A DNA stretch of 64,000 nucleotides, taken from contig OZ176050.1 in assembly GCA_964247055.1 (NCBI GenBank), positions 868,001 through 932,000 on the forward strand, given 5' to 3'. This document shows, one piece after another, positions 1-13,430 of this stretch (position 1 is its first letter; every line of letters starts with the position of its first letter). The notes under the pieces were generated by a model that ran no database searches, was not told the origin of the DNA, and saw nothing but the letters and a program-made list of their open reading frames with translations. The position numbers and the translations under genes are program-made. The DNA comes from Paragordius varius (taxonomy: Eukaryota; Nematomorpha).

Positions 1-173
1 GGGTAGCCCTATGGTAGTTCCATCATCATCCCAAATATTTTCGAGATCGGAGTATAAATGTAATTTTTATATATTTTTTAAATATTTAAAAAATTTATTT
101 TATACGATTTTAAAAATAAAAATGGCTACCTAAAATCCAAATTTGATCAGGTGATGTCACCATATTTTTTTTT

Positions 174-1265
174 GGGTAGCCCTATGGTAGTTCCATCATC
201 ACCCCAAATATTTTCGAGATCGGAGTATAAATGTAATTTTTATGAATTTTTAAATATTTAAAAAATTTATTTTATAGGATTTTAAAAATAAAAATGGCTA
301 CCTAAAATCCAAATTTGATCAGGTGATGTCGCCATAATTTTTTTTGCGTAGCCCTATGGTAGTTCCATCATCACCCCAAATATTTTCGAGATCGGAGTAT
401 AAGTGTAATTTTTTTGAATTTTTTAAATATTTAAAAAATTTATTTTATACGATTTTAAAAATAAAAATGGCTACCTAAAATCCAAATTTGATCAGGTGAT
501 GTCACTATAATTTTTTTGGGTAGCCCTATGGTAGTTCCATCATCACCCCAAATATTTTCGAGATCGGAGTATAAATGTAATTTTTATGAATTTTTTAAAT
601 ATTTAAAAAATTTATTTTATACGATTTTAAAAATAAAAATGGCTACCTGAAATCCAAATTTGATCAGGTGATGTCGCTATAATTTTTTTTGGGTAGCCCT
701 ATGGTAGTTCCATCATGACCCCAAATATTTTGGGGATCGGACTATAAATGTAATTTTTATGAAATTTTTAAATATTTAAAAAATTTATTTTATACGATTT
801 TAAAAATAAAAATGGCTACCTAAAATCCAAATTTGATCAGGTGATGTCACCATAATTTTTTTTGGGTAGCCCTATGGTAGTTCCATCATCACCCCAAATA
901 TTTTCGAGATCGGAGTATAAATATAATTTTTATGAATTTTTTAAATATTTAAAAAATTTATTTTATACGATTTTAAAAATAAAAATGGCTACCTAAAATC
1001 CAAATTTGATCAGGTGATGTCACCATAATTTTTTTGGGTAGCCCTATGGTAGTTCCATCATCACCCCAAATATTTTCGAGATCGGAGTATAAATGTAATT
1101 TTTATGAATTTTTTAAATATTTAAAAAATTTATTTTATACGATTTTAAAAATAAAAATGGCTACCTAAAATCCAAATTTGATCAGGTGATGTCGCCATAA
1201 TTTTTTTTGGGTAGCCCTATGGTAGTTCCATCATCACCCCAAATATTGTCGAGATCGGAGTATAA
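174..1265 (+). repeat. Block copy 1 of a 9-monomer (1551 bp) duplication
   Basis: Private variants occur in the same order 1551 bp downstream: ttataggatttt, gcgtagcc with taagtgtaattttttt (346), ctgaaatcc, catgaccccaaatattttgggg, and aaatattgtcgag. Similarity is lost after about 1265, where this copy reads tgtgatttttatg and the other reads tgtagttttttt. A third, partial version of the gcgtagcc block starts at 4137 and a fourth at 10241. Confidence 0.85.
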
Positions 1266-1724
1266 ATGTGATTTTTATGAATTTTTTAAATATTTAAAAA
1301 ATTTATTTTATACGATTTTAAAATAAAAATGGCTACCAAAAATCCAAATTTGATCAGGTGATGTCGCCATAATTTTTTGTGGGTAGCCCTATGGTAGTTC
1401 CATCATCACCCCAAATATTTTCGAGATCGGAGTATAAATGTAATTTTTATGAATTTTTTAAATATTTAAAAAATTTATTTTCGATTTTAAAAATAAAAAT
1501 GGCTACCTAAAATCCAAATTTGATCAGGTGATGTCACCATAATTTTTTTTGGGTAGCCTTATGGTAGTTCCATCATCACCCCAAATATTTTCGAGATCGG
1601 AGTATAAATGTAATTTTTATGAATTTTTTAAATATTTAAAAAATTTATTTTATACGATTTTAAAAATAAAAATGGCCTACCTAAAATCCAAATTTGATCA
1701 GGTGATGTCACCATAATTTTTTTT

Positions 1725-2816
1725 GGGTAGCCCTATGGTAGTTCCATCATCACCCCAAATATTTTCGAGATCGGAGTATAAATGTAATTTTTATGAATTT
1801 TTAAATATTTAAAAAATTTATTTTATAGGATTTTAAAAATAAAAATGGCTACCTAAAATCCAAATTTGATCAGGTGATGTCGCCATAATTTTTTTTGCGT
1901 AGCCCTATGGTAGTTCCATCATCACCCCAAATATTTTCGAGATCGGAGTATAAGTGTAATTTTTTTGAATTTTTTAAATATTTAAAAAATTTATTTTATA
2001 CGATTTTAAAAATAAAAATGGCTACCTAAAATCCAAATTTGATCAGGTGATGTCACTATAATTTTTTTGGGTAGCCCTATGGTAGTTCCATCATCACCCC
2101 AAATATTTTCGAGATCGGAGTATAAATGTAATTTTTATGAATTTTTTAAATATTTAAAAAATTTATTTTATACGATTTTAAAAATAAAAATGGCTACCTG
2201 AAATCCAAATTTGATCAGGTGATGTCGCTATAATTTTTTTTGGGTAGCCCTATGGTAGTTCCATCATGACCCCAAATATTTTGGGGATCGGACTATAAAT
2301 GTAATTTTTATGAAATTTTTAAATATTTAAAAAATTTATTTTATACGATTTTAAAAATAAAAATGGCTACCTAAAATCCAAATTTGATCAGGTGATGTCA
2401 CCATAATTTTTTTTGGGTAGCCCTATGGTAGTTCCATCATCACCCCAAATATTTTCGAGATCGGAGTATAAATATAATTTTTATGAATTTTTTAAATATT
2501 TAAAAAATTTATTTTATACGATTTTAAAAATAAAAATGGCTACCTAAAATCCAAATTTGATCAGGTGATGTCACCATAATTTTTTTGGGTAGCCCTATGG
2601 TAGTTCCATCATCACCCCAAATATTTTCGAGATCGGAGTATAAATGTAATTTTTATGAATTTTTTAAATATTTAAAAAATTTATTTTATACGATTTTAAA
2701 AATAAAAATGGCTACCTAAAATCCAAATTTGATCAGGTGATGTCGCCATAATTTTTTTTGGGTAGCCCTATGGTAGTTCCATCATCACCCCAAATATTGT
2801 CGAGATCGGAGTATAA
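1725..2816 (+). repeat. Block copy 2 of the 1551-bp duplication
   Basis: This is the partner of 174-1265, with the gcgtagcc marker at 1897 instead of 346. The two copies look nearly identical by eye, which implies recent unequal exchange or array conversion. Confidence 0.85.
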
Positions 2817-5800
2817 ATGTAGTTTTTTTGAATTTTTTAAATATTTAAAAAATTTATTTTATACGATTTTAAAAATAAAAATGGCTACCTAAAATCCGAA
2901 TTTGATCAGGTGATGTCACCATAATTTTTTTTGGGTAGCCCTATGGTAGTTCCATCATCACCCCAAATATTTTCGAGATCGGAGTATAAATGTAATTTTT
3001 ATGAATTTTTTAAATATTTAAAAAATTTATTTTATACGATTTTAAAAATAAAAATGGCTACCTAAAATCCAAATTTGATCAGGTGATGTCACCATATTTT
3101 TTTTTGGGTAGCCCTATGGTAGTTCCATCATCACCCCAAATATTGTCGAGATCGGAGTATAAATGTAATTTTTTTGAATTTTTTAAATATTTAAAAAATT
3201 TATTTTATACGATTTTAAAAATAAAAATGGCTACCTAAAATCCAAATTTGATCAGGTGATGTCACCATAATTTTTTTTGGGTAGCCCTATGGTAGTTCCA
3301 TCATAACCCCAAATATTTTTGAGATCCGACTTTAAATGTAATTTTTTTGAATTTTTTAAATATTTAAAAAATTTATTTTATACGATTTTAAAAATAAAAA
3401 TGGCTACCTAAAATCCAAATTTGATCAGGTGATGTCGCCATAATTTTTTTTGGGTAGCCCTATGGTAGTTCCATCATAACCCCAACTATTTTTGAGATCG
3501 GACTTTAAATGTAATTTTTTTGAATTTTTTAAATATTTAAAAAATTTATTTTATACGATTTTAAAAATAAAAATGGCTAATCCAAATTTGATCAGGTGAT
3601 GTCACCATAATTTTTTTTGGGTAGCCCTATGGTAGTTCCATCATCACCCCAAATATTTTCGAGATCGGAGTATAAATGTAATTTTTATGAATTTTTTAAA
3701 TATTTAAAAAATTTATTTTATACGATTTTAAAAATAAAAATGGCTACCTAAAATCCAAATTTGATCAGGTGATGTCACTATAATTTTTTTGGGTAGCCCT
3801 ATGGTAGTTCCATCATCACCCCAAATATTTTGGGGATCGGACTATAAATGTAATTTTTATGAATTTTTTAAATATTTAAAAAATTTATTTTATACGATTT
3901 TAAAAATAAAAATGGCTACCTAAAATCCAAATTTGATCAGGTGATGTCACCATAATTTTTTTTGGGTAGCCCTATGGTAGTTCCATCATCACCCCAAATA
4001 TTTTGGGGATCGGACTATAAATGTAATTTTTATGAATTTTTTAAATATTTAAAAAATTTATTTTATACGATTTTAAAAATAAAAATGGCTACCTAAAATC
4101 CAAATTTGATCAGGTGATGTCGCCATAATTTTTTTTGCGTAGCCCTATGGTAGTTCCATCATCACCCCAAATATTTTCGAGATCGGAGTATAAGTGTAAT
4201 TTTTTTGAATTTTTTAAATATTTAAAAAATTTATTTTATACGATTTTAAAAATAAAAATGGCTAAATAAAATCCAAATTTGATCAGGTGATGTCACTATA
4301 ATTTTTTTGGGTAGCCCTATGGTAGTTCCATCATCACCCCAAATATTTTCGAGATCGGAGTATAAATGTAATTTTTATGAATTTTTTAAATATTTAAAAA
4401 ATTTATTTTATACGATTTTAAAAATAAAAATGGCTACCTGAAATCCAAATTTGATCAGGTGATGTCGCTATAATTTTTTTTGGGTAGCCCTATGGTAGTT
4501 CCATCATGACCCCAAATATTTTGGGGATCGGACTATAAATGTAATTTTTATGAAATTTTTAAATATTTAAAAAATTTATTTTATACGATTTTAAAAATAA
4601 AAATGGCTACCTAAAATCCAAATTTGATCAGGTGATGTCACCATAATTTTTTTTGGGTAGCCCTATGGTAGTTCCATCATCACCCCAAATATTTTCGAGA
4701 TCGGAGTATAAATGTAATTTTTATGAATTTTTTAAATATTTAAAAAATTTATTTTAAACGATTTTAAAAATAAAAATGGCTACCTAAAATCCGAATTTGA
4801 TCAGGTGATGTCACCATAATTTTTTTTGGGTAGCCCTATGGTAGTTCCATCATCACCCCAAATATTTTCGAGATCGGAGTATAAATGTAATTTTTATGAA
4901 TTTTTTAAATATTTAAAAAATTTATTTTATACGATTTTAAAAATAAAAATGGCTACCTAAAATCCAAATTTGATCAGGTGATGTCACCATATTTTTTTTT
5001 GGGTAGCCCTATGGTAGTTCCATCATCACCCCAAATATTGTCGAGATCGGAGTATAAATGTAATTTTTTTGAATTTTTTAAATATTTAAAAAATTTATTT
5101 TATACGATTTTAAAAATAAAAATGGCTACCTAAAATCCAAATTTGATCAGGTGATGTCGCCATAATTTTTTTTGGGTAGCCCTATGGTAGTTCCATCATA
5201 ACCCCAAATATTTTTGAGATCCGACTTTAAATGTAATTTTTTTGAATTTTTTAAATATTTAAAAAATTTATTTTATACGATTTTAAAAATAAAAATGGCT
5301 ACCTAAAATCCAAATTTGATCAGGTGATGTCGCCATAATTTTTTTTGGGTAGCCCTATGGTAGTTCCATCATAACCCCAACTATTTTTGAGATCGGACTT
5401 TAAATGTAATTTTTTTGAATTTTTTAAATATTTAAAAAATTTATTTTATACGATTTTAAAAATAAAAATGGCTACCTAAAATCCAAATTTGATCAGGTGA
5501 TGTCGCCATAATTTTTTTTGGGTAGCCCTATGGTAGTTCCATCATCACCCCAAATATTTTCGAGATCGGAGTATAAATGTAATTTTTATGAATTTTTTAA
5601 ATATTTAAAAAATTTATTTTATACGATTTTAAAAATAAAAATGGCTACCTAAAATCCAAATTTGATCAGGTGATGTCACCATAATTTTTTGGGTAGCCCT
5701 ATGGTAGTTCCATCATCACCCCAAATATTTTCGAGATCGGAGTATAAATGTAATTTTTATGAATTTTTTAAATATTTAAAAAATTTATTTTATACGATTT

Positions 5801-6725
5801 TAAAAATAAAAATGGCTACCTAAAATCCAAATTTGATCAGGTAATGTCGCCATAATTTTTTTTGGGTAGCCCTATAGTAGTTCCATCATCACCCCAAATA
5901 TTTTGGAGGATCGGACTATAAATGTAATTTTTATGAATTTTGTAAATATTTAAAAAATTTATTTTATACGATTTTAAAAATAAAAATGGCTACCTAAAAT
6001 CCAAATTTGATCAGGTGATGTCACCATAATTTTTTTTGGGTAGCCCTATGGTAGTTCCATCATCACCCCAAATATTTTCGAGATCGGAGTCTAAATGTAA
6101 TTTTTATGAATTTTTTAAATATTTAAAAAATTTATTTTATACGATATTAAAAATAAAAATGGCTACCTAAAATCCAAATTTGATCAGGTGATGTCACCAT
6201 AATTTTTTTTGGGTAGCCCTATGGTAATTCCATCATCACCCCAAATATTTTCGAGATCGGAGTATAAATGTAATTTTTATGAATTTTTTAAATATTTAAA
6301 AAATTTATTTTATACGATTTTAAAAATAAAAATGGCTACCTATCCAAATTTGATCAGGTGATGTCACCATAATTGTTTTTAGGTTACCCTATGATAATTC
6401 CATCATCACCCCAAATATTGTCGAGATCGGAGTATAAATGTAATTTTTTTGAATTTTTTAAATATTTAAAAAATTTATTTTATACCATTTTAAAAATAAA
6501 AATGGCTACCTAAAATCAAAATTTGATCAGGTGATGTCGCCATAATTTTGTTTGGGTAGCCCTATGGTAGTTCCATCATCACCCCAAATATTTTGGGGAT
6601 TGGACTATAAATGTAATTTTTATGAATTTTTTAAATATTTAAAAAATTTATTTTATACGATTTTAAAAATAAAAATGGCTACCAAAAATCCAAATTTGAT
6701 CAGGTGATGTCACCATAATTTTTTT

Positions 6726-6809
6726 AAAATTTATTTTATACGATTTTAAAAATAAAAATGGCTATCTAAAATCCAAATTTGATCAGGTGATGTCACCATA
6801 ATTTTTTTT
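6726..6809 (+). repeat. Truncated 84-bp monomer (occurrence 1 of 6)
   Basis: The oligo-T end of the previous monomer joins directly to monomer position 90 (aaaatttatttt), so positions 1-89 are absent. The preceding monomer always carries the rare ctaccaaaaatcc variant. The same breakpoint therefore descends from one deletion that was later copied with its surroundings. Confidence 0.9.
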
Positions 6810-9213
6810 GGGTAGCCCTATGGTAGTTCCATCATCACCCCAAATATTTTCGAGATCGGAGTATAAATGTAATTTTTATGAATTTTTTAAATATTTAAAA
6901 AATTTATTTTATACGATTTTAAAAATAAATGGCTACCTAAAATCCAAATTTGATCAGGTGATGTCACCATAATTTTTTTTGGGTAGCCCTATGGTAGTTC
7001 CATCATCACCCCAAATATTTTCGAGATCGGAGTATAAATGTAATTTTTATGAATTTTTTAAATATTTAAAAAATTTATTTTATACGATTTTAAAAATAAA
7101 AATGGCTACCTATCCAAATTTGATCAGGTGATGTCACCATAATTGTTTTTGGGTAGCCCTATGATAATTCCATCATCACCCCAAATATTGTCGAGATCGG
7201 AGTATAAATGTAATTTTTTTGAATTTTTTAAATATTTAAAAAATTTATTTTATACGATTTTAAAAATAAAAATGGCTACCTAAAATCAAAATTTGATCAG
7301 GTGATGTCGCCATAATTTTTTTTGGGTAGCCCTATGGTAGTTCCATCATCACCCCAAATATTTTGGGGATCGGACTATAAATGTAATTTTTATGAATTTT
7401 TTAAATATTTAAAAAATTTATTTTATACGATTTTAAAAATAAAAATGGCTACCTAAAATCCAAATTTGATCAGGTGATGTCTCCATAATTTTTTTGGGTA
7501 GCCCTATGGTAGTTCCATCATCACCCCAAATATTTTGGGGTTCGGACTATAAATGTAATTTTTATGAATTTTTTAAATATTTAAAAAATTTATTTTATAC
7601 GATTTTAAAAATCAAAATGGCTACCTAAAATCCAAATTGGATCAGGTGATGTCACTATAATTTTTTTGGGTAGCCCTATGGTAGTTCCATCATCACCCCA
7701 AATATTTTGGGGATCGGAGTATAAATGTAATTTTTATGAATTTTTTAAATATTTAAAAAATTTATTTTATACGATTAAAATAAAAATGGCTACCTAAAAT
7801 CCAAATTTGATCAGGTGATGTCACCATAATTTTTTTTGGGTAGCCCTATGGTAGTTCCATCATCACCCCAAATATTTTCGAGATCGGAGTACAAATGTAT
7901 TTTTTATGAATTTTTTAAATATTTAAAAAATTTATTTTATACGATTTTAAAAATAAAAATGGCTACCTAAAATCCAAATTTGATCAGGTGATGTCACCAT
8001 AATTTTTTTTGGGTAGCCCTATGGTAGTTCCATCATCACCCCAAATATTTTCGAGATCGGAGTCTAAATGTAATTTTTATGAATTTTTTAAATATTTAAA
8101 AAATTTATTTTATACGATATTAAAAATAAAAATGTCTACCTAAAATCCAAATTTGATCAGGTGATGTCACCATAATTTTTTTTGGGTAGCCCTATGGTAA
8201 TTCCATCATCACCCCAAATATTGTCGAGATCGGAGTATAAATGTAATTTTTTTGAATTTTTTAAATATTTAAAAAATTTATTTTATACGATTTTAAAAAT
8301 AAAAATGGCTACCTAAAATCCAAATTTGATCAGGTGATGTCACCATAATTTTTTTGGGTAGCCCTATGGTTGTTCCATCATCACCTCAAATATTTTCGAG
8401 ATCGGAGTATAAATGTAATTTTTATGAATTTTTTAAATATTTAAAAAATTTATTTTATACGATTTTAAAAATAAAAATGGCTACCTTAAATCCAAATGTG
8501 ATCAGGTGATATCACCATAATTTTTTTGGGTAGCCCTATGGTAGTTCCATCATCACCCCAAATATTTTCGAGATCGGAGTATAAATGTAATTTTTATGAA
8601 TTTTTTAAATATTTAAAAAATTTATTTTATACGATTTTAAAAATAAATGGCTACCTAAAATCCAAATTTGATCAGGTGATGTCACCATAATTTTTTTTGG
8701 GTAGCCCTATGGTAGTTCCATCATCACCCCAAATATTTTCGAGATCGGAGTATAAATGTAATTTTTATGAATTTTTTAAATATTTAAAAAATTTATTTTA
8801 TACGATTTTAAAAATAAAAATGGCTACCTATCCAAATTTGATCAGGTGATGTCACCATAATTGTTTTTGGGTTACCCTATGATAATTCCATCATCACCCC
8901 AAATATTGTCGAGATCGGAGTATAAATATAATTTTTTTGAATTTTTTAAATATTTAAAAAATTTATTTTATACGATTTTAAAAATAAAAATGGCTACCTA
9001 AAATCAAAATTTGATCAGGTGATGTCGCCATAATTTTGCTTGGGTAGCCCTATGGTAGTTCCATCATCACCCCAAATATTTTGGGGATCGGACTATAAAT
9101 GTAATTTTTATGAATTTTTTAAATATTTAAAAAATTTATTTTATACGATTTTAAAAATAAAAATGGCTACCAAAAATCCAAATTTGATCAGGTGATGTCA
9201 CCATAATTTTTTT

Positions 9214-9297
9214 AAAATTTATTTTATACGATTTTAAAAATAAAAATGGCTACCTAAAATCCAAATTTGATCAGGTGATGTCACCATAATTTTTTTT
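9214..9297 (+). repeat. Truncated 84-bp monomer (occurrence 2 of 6)
   Basis: Same breakpoint as at 6726, 2488 bp further on, within a repeated sub-block that also contains the ggttaccc and gattttaaaaataaatgg variants. Confidence 0.9.
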
Positions 9298-9983
9298 GGG
9301 TAGCCCTATGGTAGTTCCATCATCACCCCAAATATTTTCGAGATCGGAGTATAAATGTAATTTTTATGAATTTTTTAAATATTTAAAAAATTTATTTTAT
9401 ACGATTTTAAAAATAAATGGCTACCTAAAATCCAAATTTGATCAGGTGATGTCACCATAATTTTTTTTGGGTAGCCCTATGGTAGTTCCATCATCACCCC
9501 AAATATTTTCGAGATCGGAGTATAAATGTAATTTTTATGAATTTTTTAAATATTTAAAAAATTTATTTTATACGATTTTAAAAATAAAAATGGCTACCTA
9601 TCCAAATTTGATCAGGTGATGTCACCATAATTGTTTTTGGGTAGCCCTATGATAATTCCATCATCACCCCAAATATTGTCGAGATCGGAGTATAAATGTA
9701 ATTTTTTTGAATTTTTTAAATATTTAAAAAATTTATTTTATACGATTTTAAAAATAAAAATGGCTACCTAAAATCAAAATTTGATCAGGTGATGTCGCCA
9801 TAATTTTGCTTGGGTAGCCCTATGGTAGTTCCATCATCACCCCAAATATTTTGGGGATCGGACTATAAATGTAATTTTTATGAATTTTTTAAATATTTAA
9901 AAAATTTATTTTATACGATTTTAAAAATAAAAATGGCTACCAAAAATCCAAATTTGATCAGGTGATGTCACCATAATTTTTTT

Positions 9984-10067
9984 AAAATTTATTTTATACG
10001 ATTTTAAAAATAAAAATGGCTACCTAAAATCCAAATTTGATCAGGTGATGTCACCATAATTTTTTTT
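9984..10067 (+). repeat. Truncated 84-bp monomer (occurrence 3 of 6)
   Basis: Same breakpoint, 770 bp after occurrence 2. The short spacing shows a local duplication of a sub-block of four full monomers plus the truncated one. Confidence 0.9.
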
Positions 10068-11429
10068 GGGTAGCCCTATGGTAGTTCCATCATCACCCCA
10101 AATATTTTCGAGATCGGAGTATAAATGTAATTTTTATGAATTTTTTAAATATTTAAAAAATTTATTTTATACGATTTTAAAAATAAAAATGGCTACCTAA
10201 AATCCAAATTTGATCAGGTGATGTCGCCATAATTTTTTTTGCGTAGCCCTATGGTAGTTCCATCATCACCCCAAATATTTTCGAGATCGGAGTATAAGTG
10301 TAATTTTTTTGAATTTTTTAAATATTTTAAAAATTTATTTTATACGATTTTAAAAATAAAAATGGCTACCTAAAATCCAAATTTGATCAGGTGATGTCAC
10401 TATAATTTTTTTGGGTAGCCCTATGGTAGTTCCATCATCAACTCAAATATTTTCGAGATCGGAGTATAAATGTAATTTTTATGAATTTTTTAAATATTTA
10501 AAAAATTTATTTTATACGATTTTAAAAATAAAAATGGCTACCTGAAATCCAAATTTGATCAGGTGATGTCGCTATAATTTTTTTTGGGTAGCCCTATGGT
10601 AGTTCCATCATGACCCCAAATATTTTGGGGATCGGACTATAAATGTAATTTTTATGAAATTTTTAAATATTTAAAAAATTTATTTTATACGATTTTAAAA
10701 ATAAAAATGGCTACCTAAAATCCAAATTTGATCAGGTGATGTCACCATAATTTTTTTTGGGTAGCCCTATGGTAGTTCCATCATCACCCCAAATATTTTC
10801 GAGATCGGAGTATAAATGTAATTTTTATGAATTTTTTAAATATTTAAAAAATTTATTTTATACGATTTTAAAAATAAAAATGGCTACCTAAAATCCGAAT
10901 TTGATCAGGTGATGTCACCATAATTTTTTTTGGGTAGCCCTATGGTAGTTCCATCATCACCCCAAATATTTTCGAGATCGGAGTATAAATGTAATTTTTA
11001 TGAATTTTTTAAATATTTAAAAAATTTATTTTATACGATTTTAAAAATAAAAATGGCTACCTAAAATCCAAATTTGATCAGGTGATGTCACCATATTTTT
11101 TTTTGGGTAGCCCTATGGTAGTTCCATCATCACCCCAAATATTGTCGAGATCGGAGTATAAATGTAATTTTTTTGAATTTTTTAAATATTTAAAAAATTT
11201 ATTTTATACGATTTTAAAAATAAAAATGGCTACCTAAAATCCAAATTTGATCAGGTGATGTCGCCATAATTTTTTTTGGGTAGCCCTATGGTAGTTCCAT
11301 CATAACCCCAAATATTTTTGAGATCCGACTTTAAATGTAATTTTTTTGAATTTTTTAAATATTTAAAAAATTTATTTTATACGATTTTAAAAATAAAAAT
11401 GGCTACCTAAAATCCAAATTTGATCAGGT

Positions 11430-12463
11430 GATGTCGCCATAATTTTTTTTGGGTAGCCCTATGGTAGTTCCATCATAACCCCAACTATTTTTGAGATCGG
11501 ACTTTAAATGTAATTTTTTTGAATTTTTTAAATATTTAAAAAATTTATTTTATACGATTTTAAAAATAAAAATGGCTACCTAAAATCCAAATTTGATCAG
11601 GTGATGTCGCCATAATTTTTTTTGGGTAGCCCTATGGTAGTTCCATCATCACCCCAAATATTTTCGAGATCGGAGTATAAATGTAATTTTTATGAATTTT
11701 TTAAATATTTAAAAAATTTATTTTATACGATTTTAAAAATAAAAATGGCTACCTAAAATCCAAATTTGATCAGGTGATGTCACCATAATTTTTTGGGTAG
11801 CCCTATGGTAGTTCCATCATCACCCCAAATATTTTCGAGATCGGAGTATAAATGTAATTTTTATGAATTTTTTAAATATTTAAAAAATTTATTTTATACG
11901 ATTTTAAAAATAAAAATGGCTACCTAAAATCCAAATTTGATCAGGTGATGTCGCCATAATTTTTTTTGGGTAGCCCTATGGTAGTTCCATCATAACCCCA
12001 ACTATTTTTGAGATCGGACTTTAAATGTAATTTTTTTGAATTTTTTAAATATTTAAAAAATTTATTTTATACGATTTTAAAAATAAAAATGGCTACCTAA
12101 AATCCAAATTTGATCAGGTGATGTCGCCATAATTTTTTTTGGGTAGCCCTATGGTAGTTCCATCATCACCCCAAATATTTTCGAGATCGGAGTATAAATG
12201 TAATTTTTATGAATTTTTTAAATATTTAAAAAATTTATTTTATACGATTTTAAAAATAAAAATGGCTACCTAAAATCCAAATTTGATCAGGTGATGTCAC
12301 CATAATTTTTTGGGTAGCCCTATGGTAGTTCCATCATCACCCCAAATATTTTCGAGATCGGAGTATAAATGTAATTTTTATGAATTTTTTAAATATTTAA
12401 AAAATTTATTTTATACGATTTTAAAAATAAAAATGACTACCTAAAATCCAAATTTGATCAGGT
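11430..12463 (+). repeat. Three-monomer block duplicated in tandem (517 bp offset)
   Basis: The ccaactattttt marker occurs at 11483 and again at 12000, with matching variants in the next two monomers. The earlier 6.1 kb copy has one such block at this place (5386). The extra block therefore arose after, or during, the larger duplication. Confidence 0.8.
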
Positions 12464-13346
12464 AATGTCGCCATAATTTTTTTTGGGTAGCCCTATAGTA
12501 GTTCCATCATCACCCCAAATATTTTGGAGGATCGGACTATAAATGTAATTTTTATGAATTTTGTAAATATTTAAAAAATTTATTTTATACGATTTTAAAA
12601 ATAAAAATGGCTACCTAAAATCCAAATTTGATCAGGTGATGTCACCATAATTTTTTTTGGGTAGCCCTATGGTAGTTCCATCATCACCCCAAATATTTTC
12701 GAGATCGGAGTCTAAATGTAATTTTTATGAATTTTTTAAATATTTAAAAAATTTATTTTATACGATATTAAAAATAAAAATGGCTACCTAAAATCCAAAT
12801 TTGATCAGGTGATGTCACCATAATTTTTTTTGGGTAGCCCTATGGTAATTCCATCATCACCCCAAATATTTTCGAGATCGGAGTATAAATGTAATTTTTA
12901 TGAATTTTTTAAATATTTAAAAAATTTATTTTATACGATTTTAAAAATAAAAATGGCTACCTATCCAAATTTGATCAGGTGATGTCACCATAATTGTTTT
13001 TAGGTTACCCTATGATAATTCCATCATCACCCCAAATATTGTCGAGATCGGAGTATAAATGTAATTTTTTTGAATTTTTTAAATATTTAAAAAATTTATT
13101 TTATACCATTTTAAAAATAAAAATGGCTACCTAAAATCAAAATTTGATCAGGTGATGTCGCCATAATTTTGTTTGGGTAGCCCTATGGTAGTTCCATCAT
13201 CACCCCAAATATTTTGGGGATTGGACTATAAATGTAATTTTTATGAATTTTTTAAATATTTAAAAAATTTATTTTATACGATTTTAAAAATAAAAATGGC
13301 TACCAAAAATCCAAATTTGATCAGGTGATGTCACCATAATTTTTTT

Positions 13347-13430
13347 AAAATTTATTTTATACGATTTTAAAAATAAAAATGGCTACCTAAAATCCAAATT
13401 TGATCAGGTGATGTCACCATAATTTTTTTT
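13347..13430 (+). repeat. Truncated 84-bp monomer (occurrence 4 of 6)
   Basis: Counterpart of 6726 in the second 6.6 kb copy, at an offset of 6621 bp. Confidence 0.9.

Larger units (their letters stand above)
4137..10200 (+). repeat. Copy 1 of a ~6.1 kb tandem duplication of satellite blocks
   Basis: A long series of private variants recurs in order in 10241-16850. Examples are ctgaaatcc, tccgaatttg (4792), ccaactattttt (5386), ttttggaggatcgg (about 5900), the ggttaccc copy (about 6380), the 84-bp truncated monomer (6726), the cgattaaaataaa copy (about 7773), the gttgttcc copy (about 8369), and the aatgtgatcaggtgatatc copy (about 8495). The offset is about 6104 bp at the left end and about 6622 bp from 5841 onward, because the second copy gained three monomers. 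The right boundary is approximate. Confidence 0.85.

Noticed and set aside
6726-6809. Insertion of a foreign 84-bp element
   Set aside because: The 84 bp are positions 90-173 of the satellite itself; this is a deletion of monomer positions 1-89.
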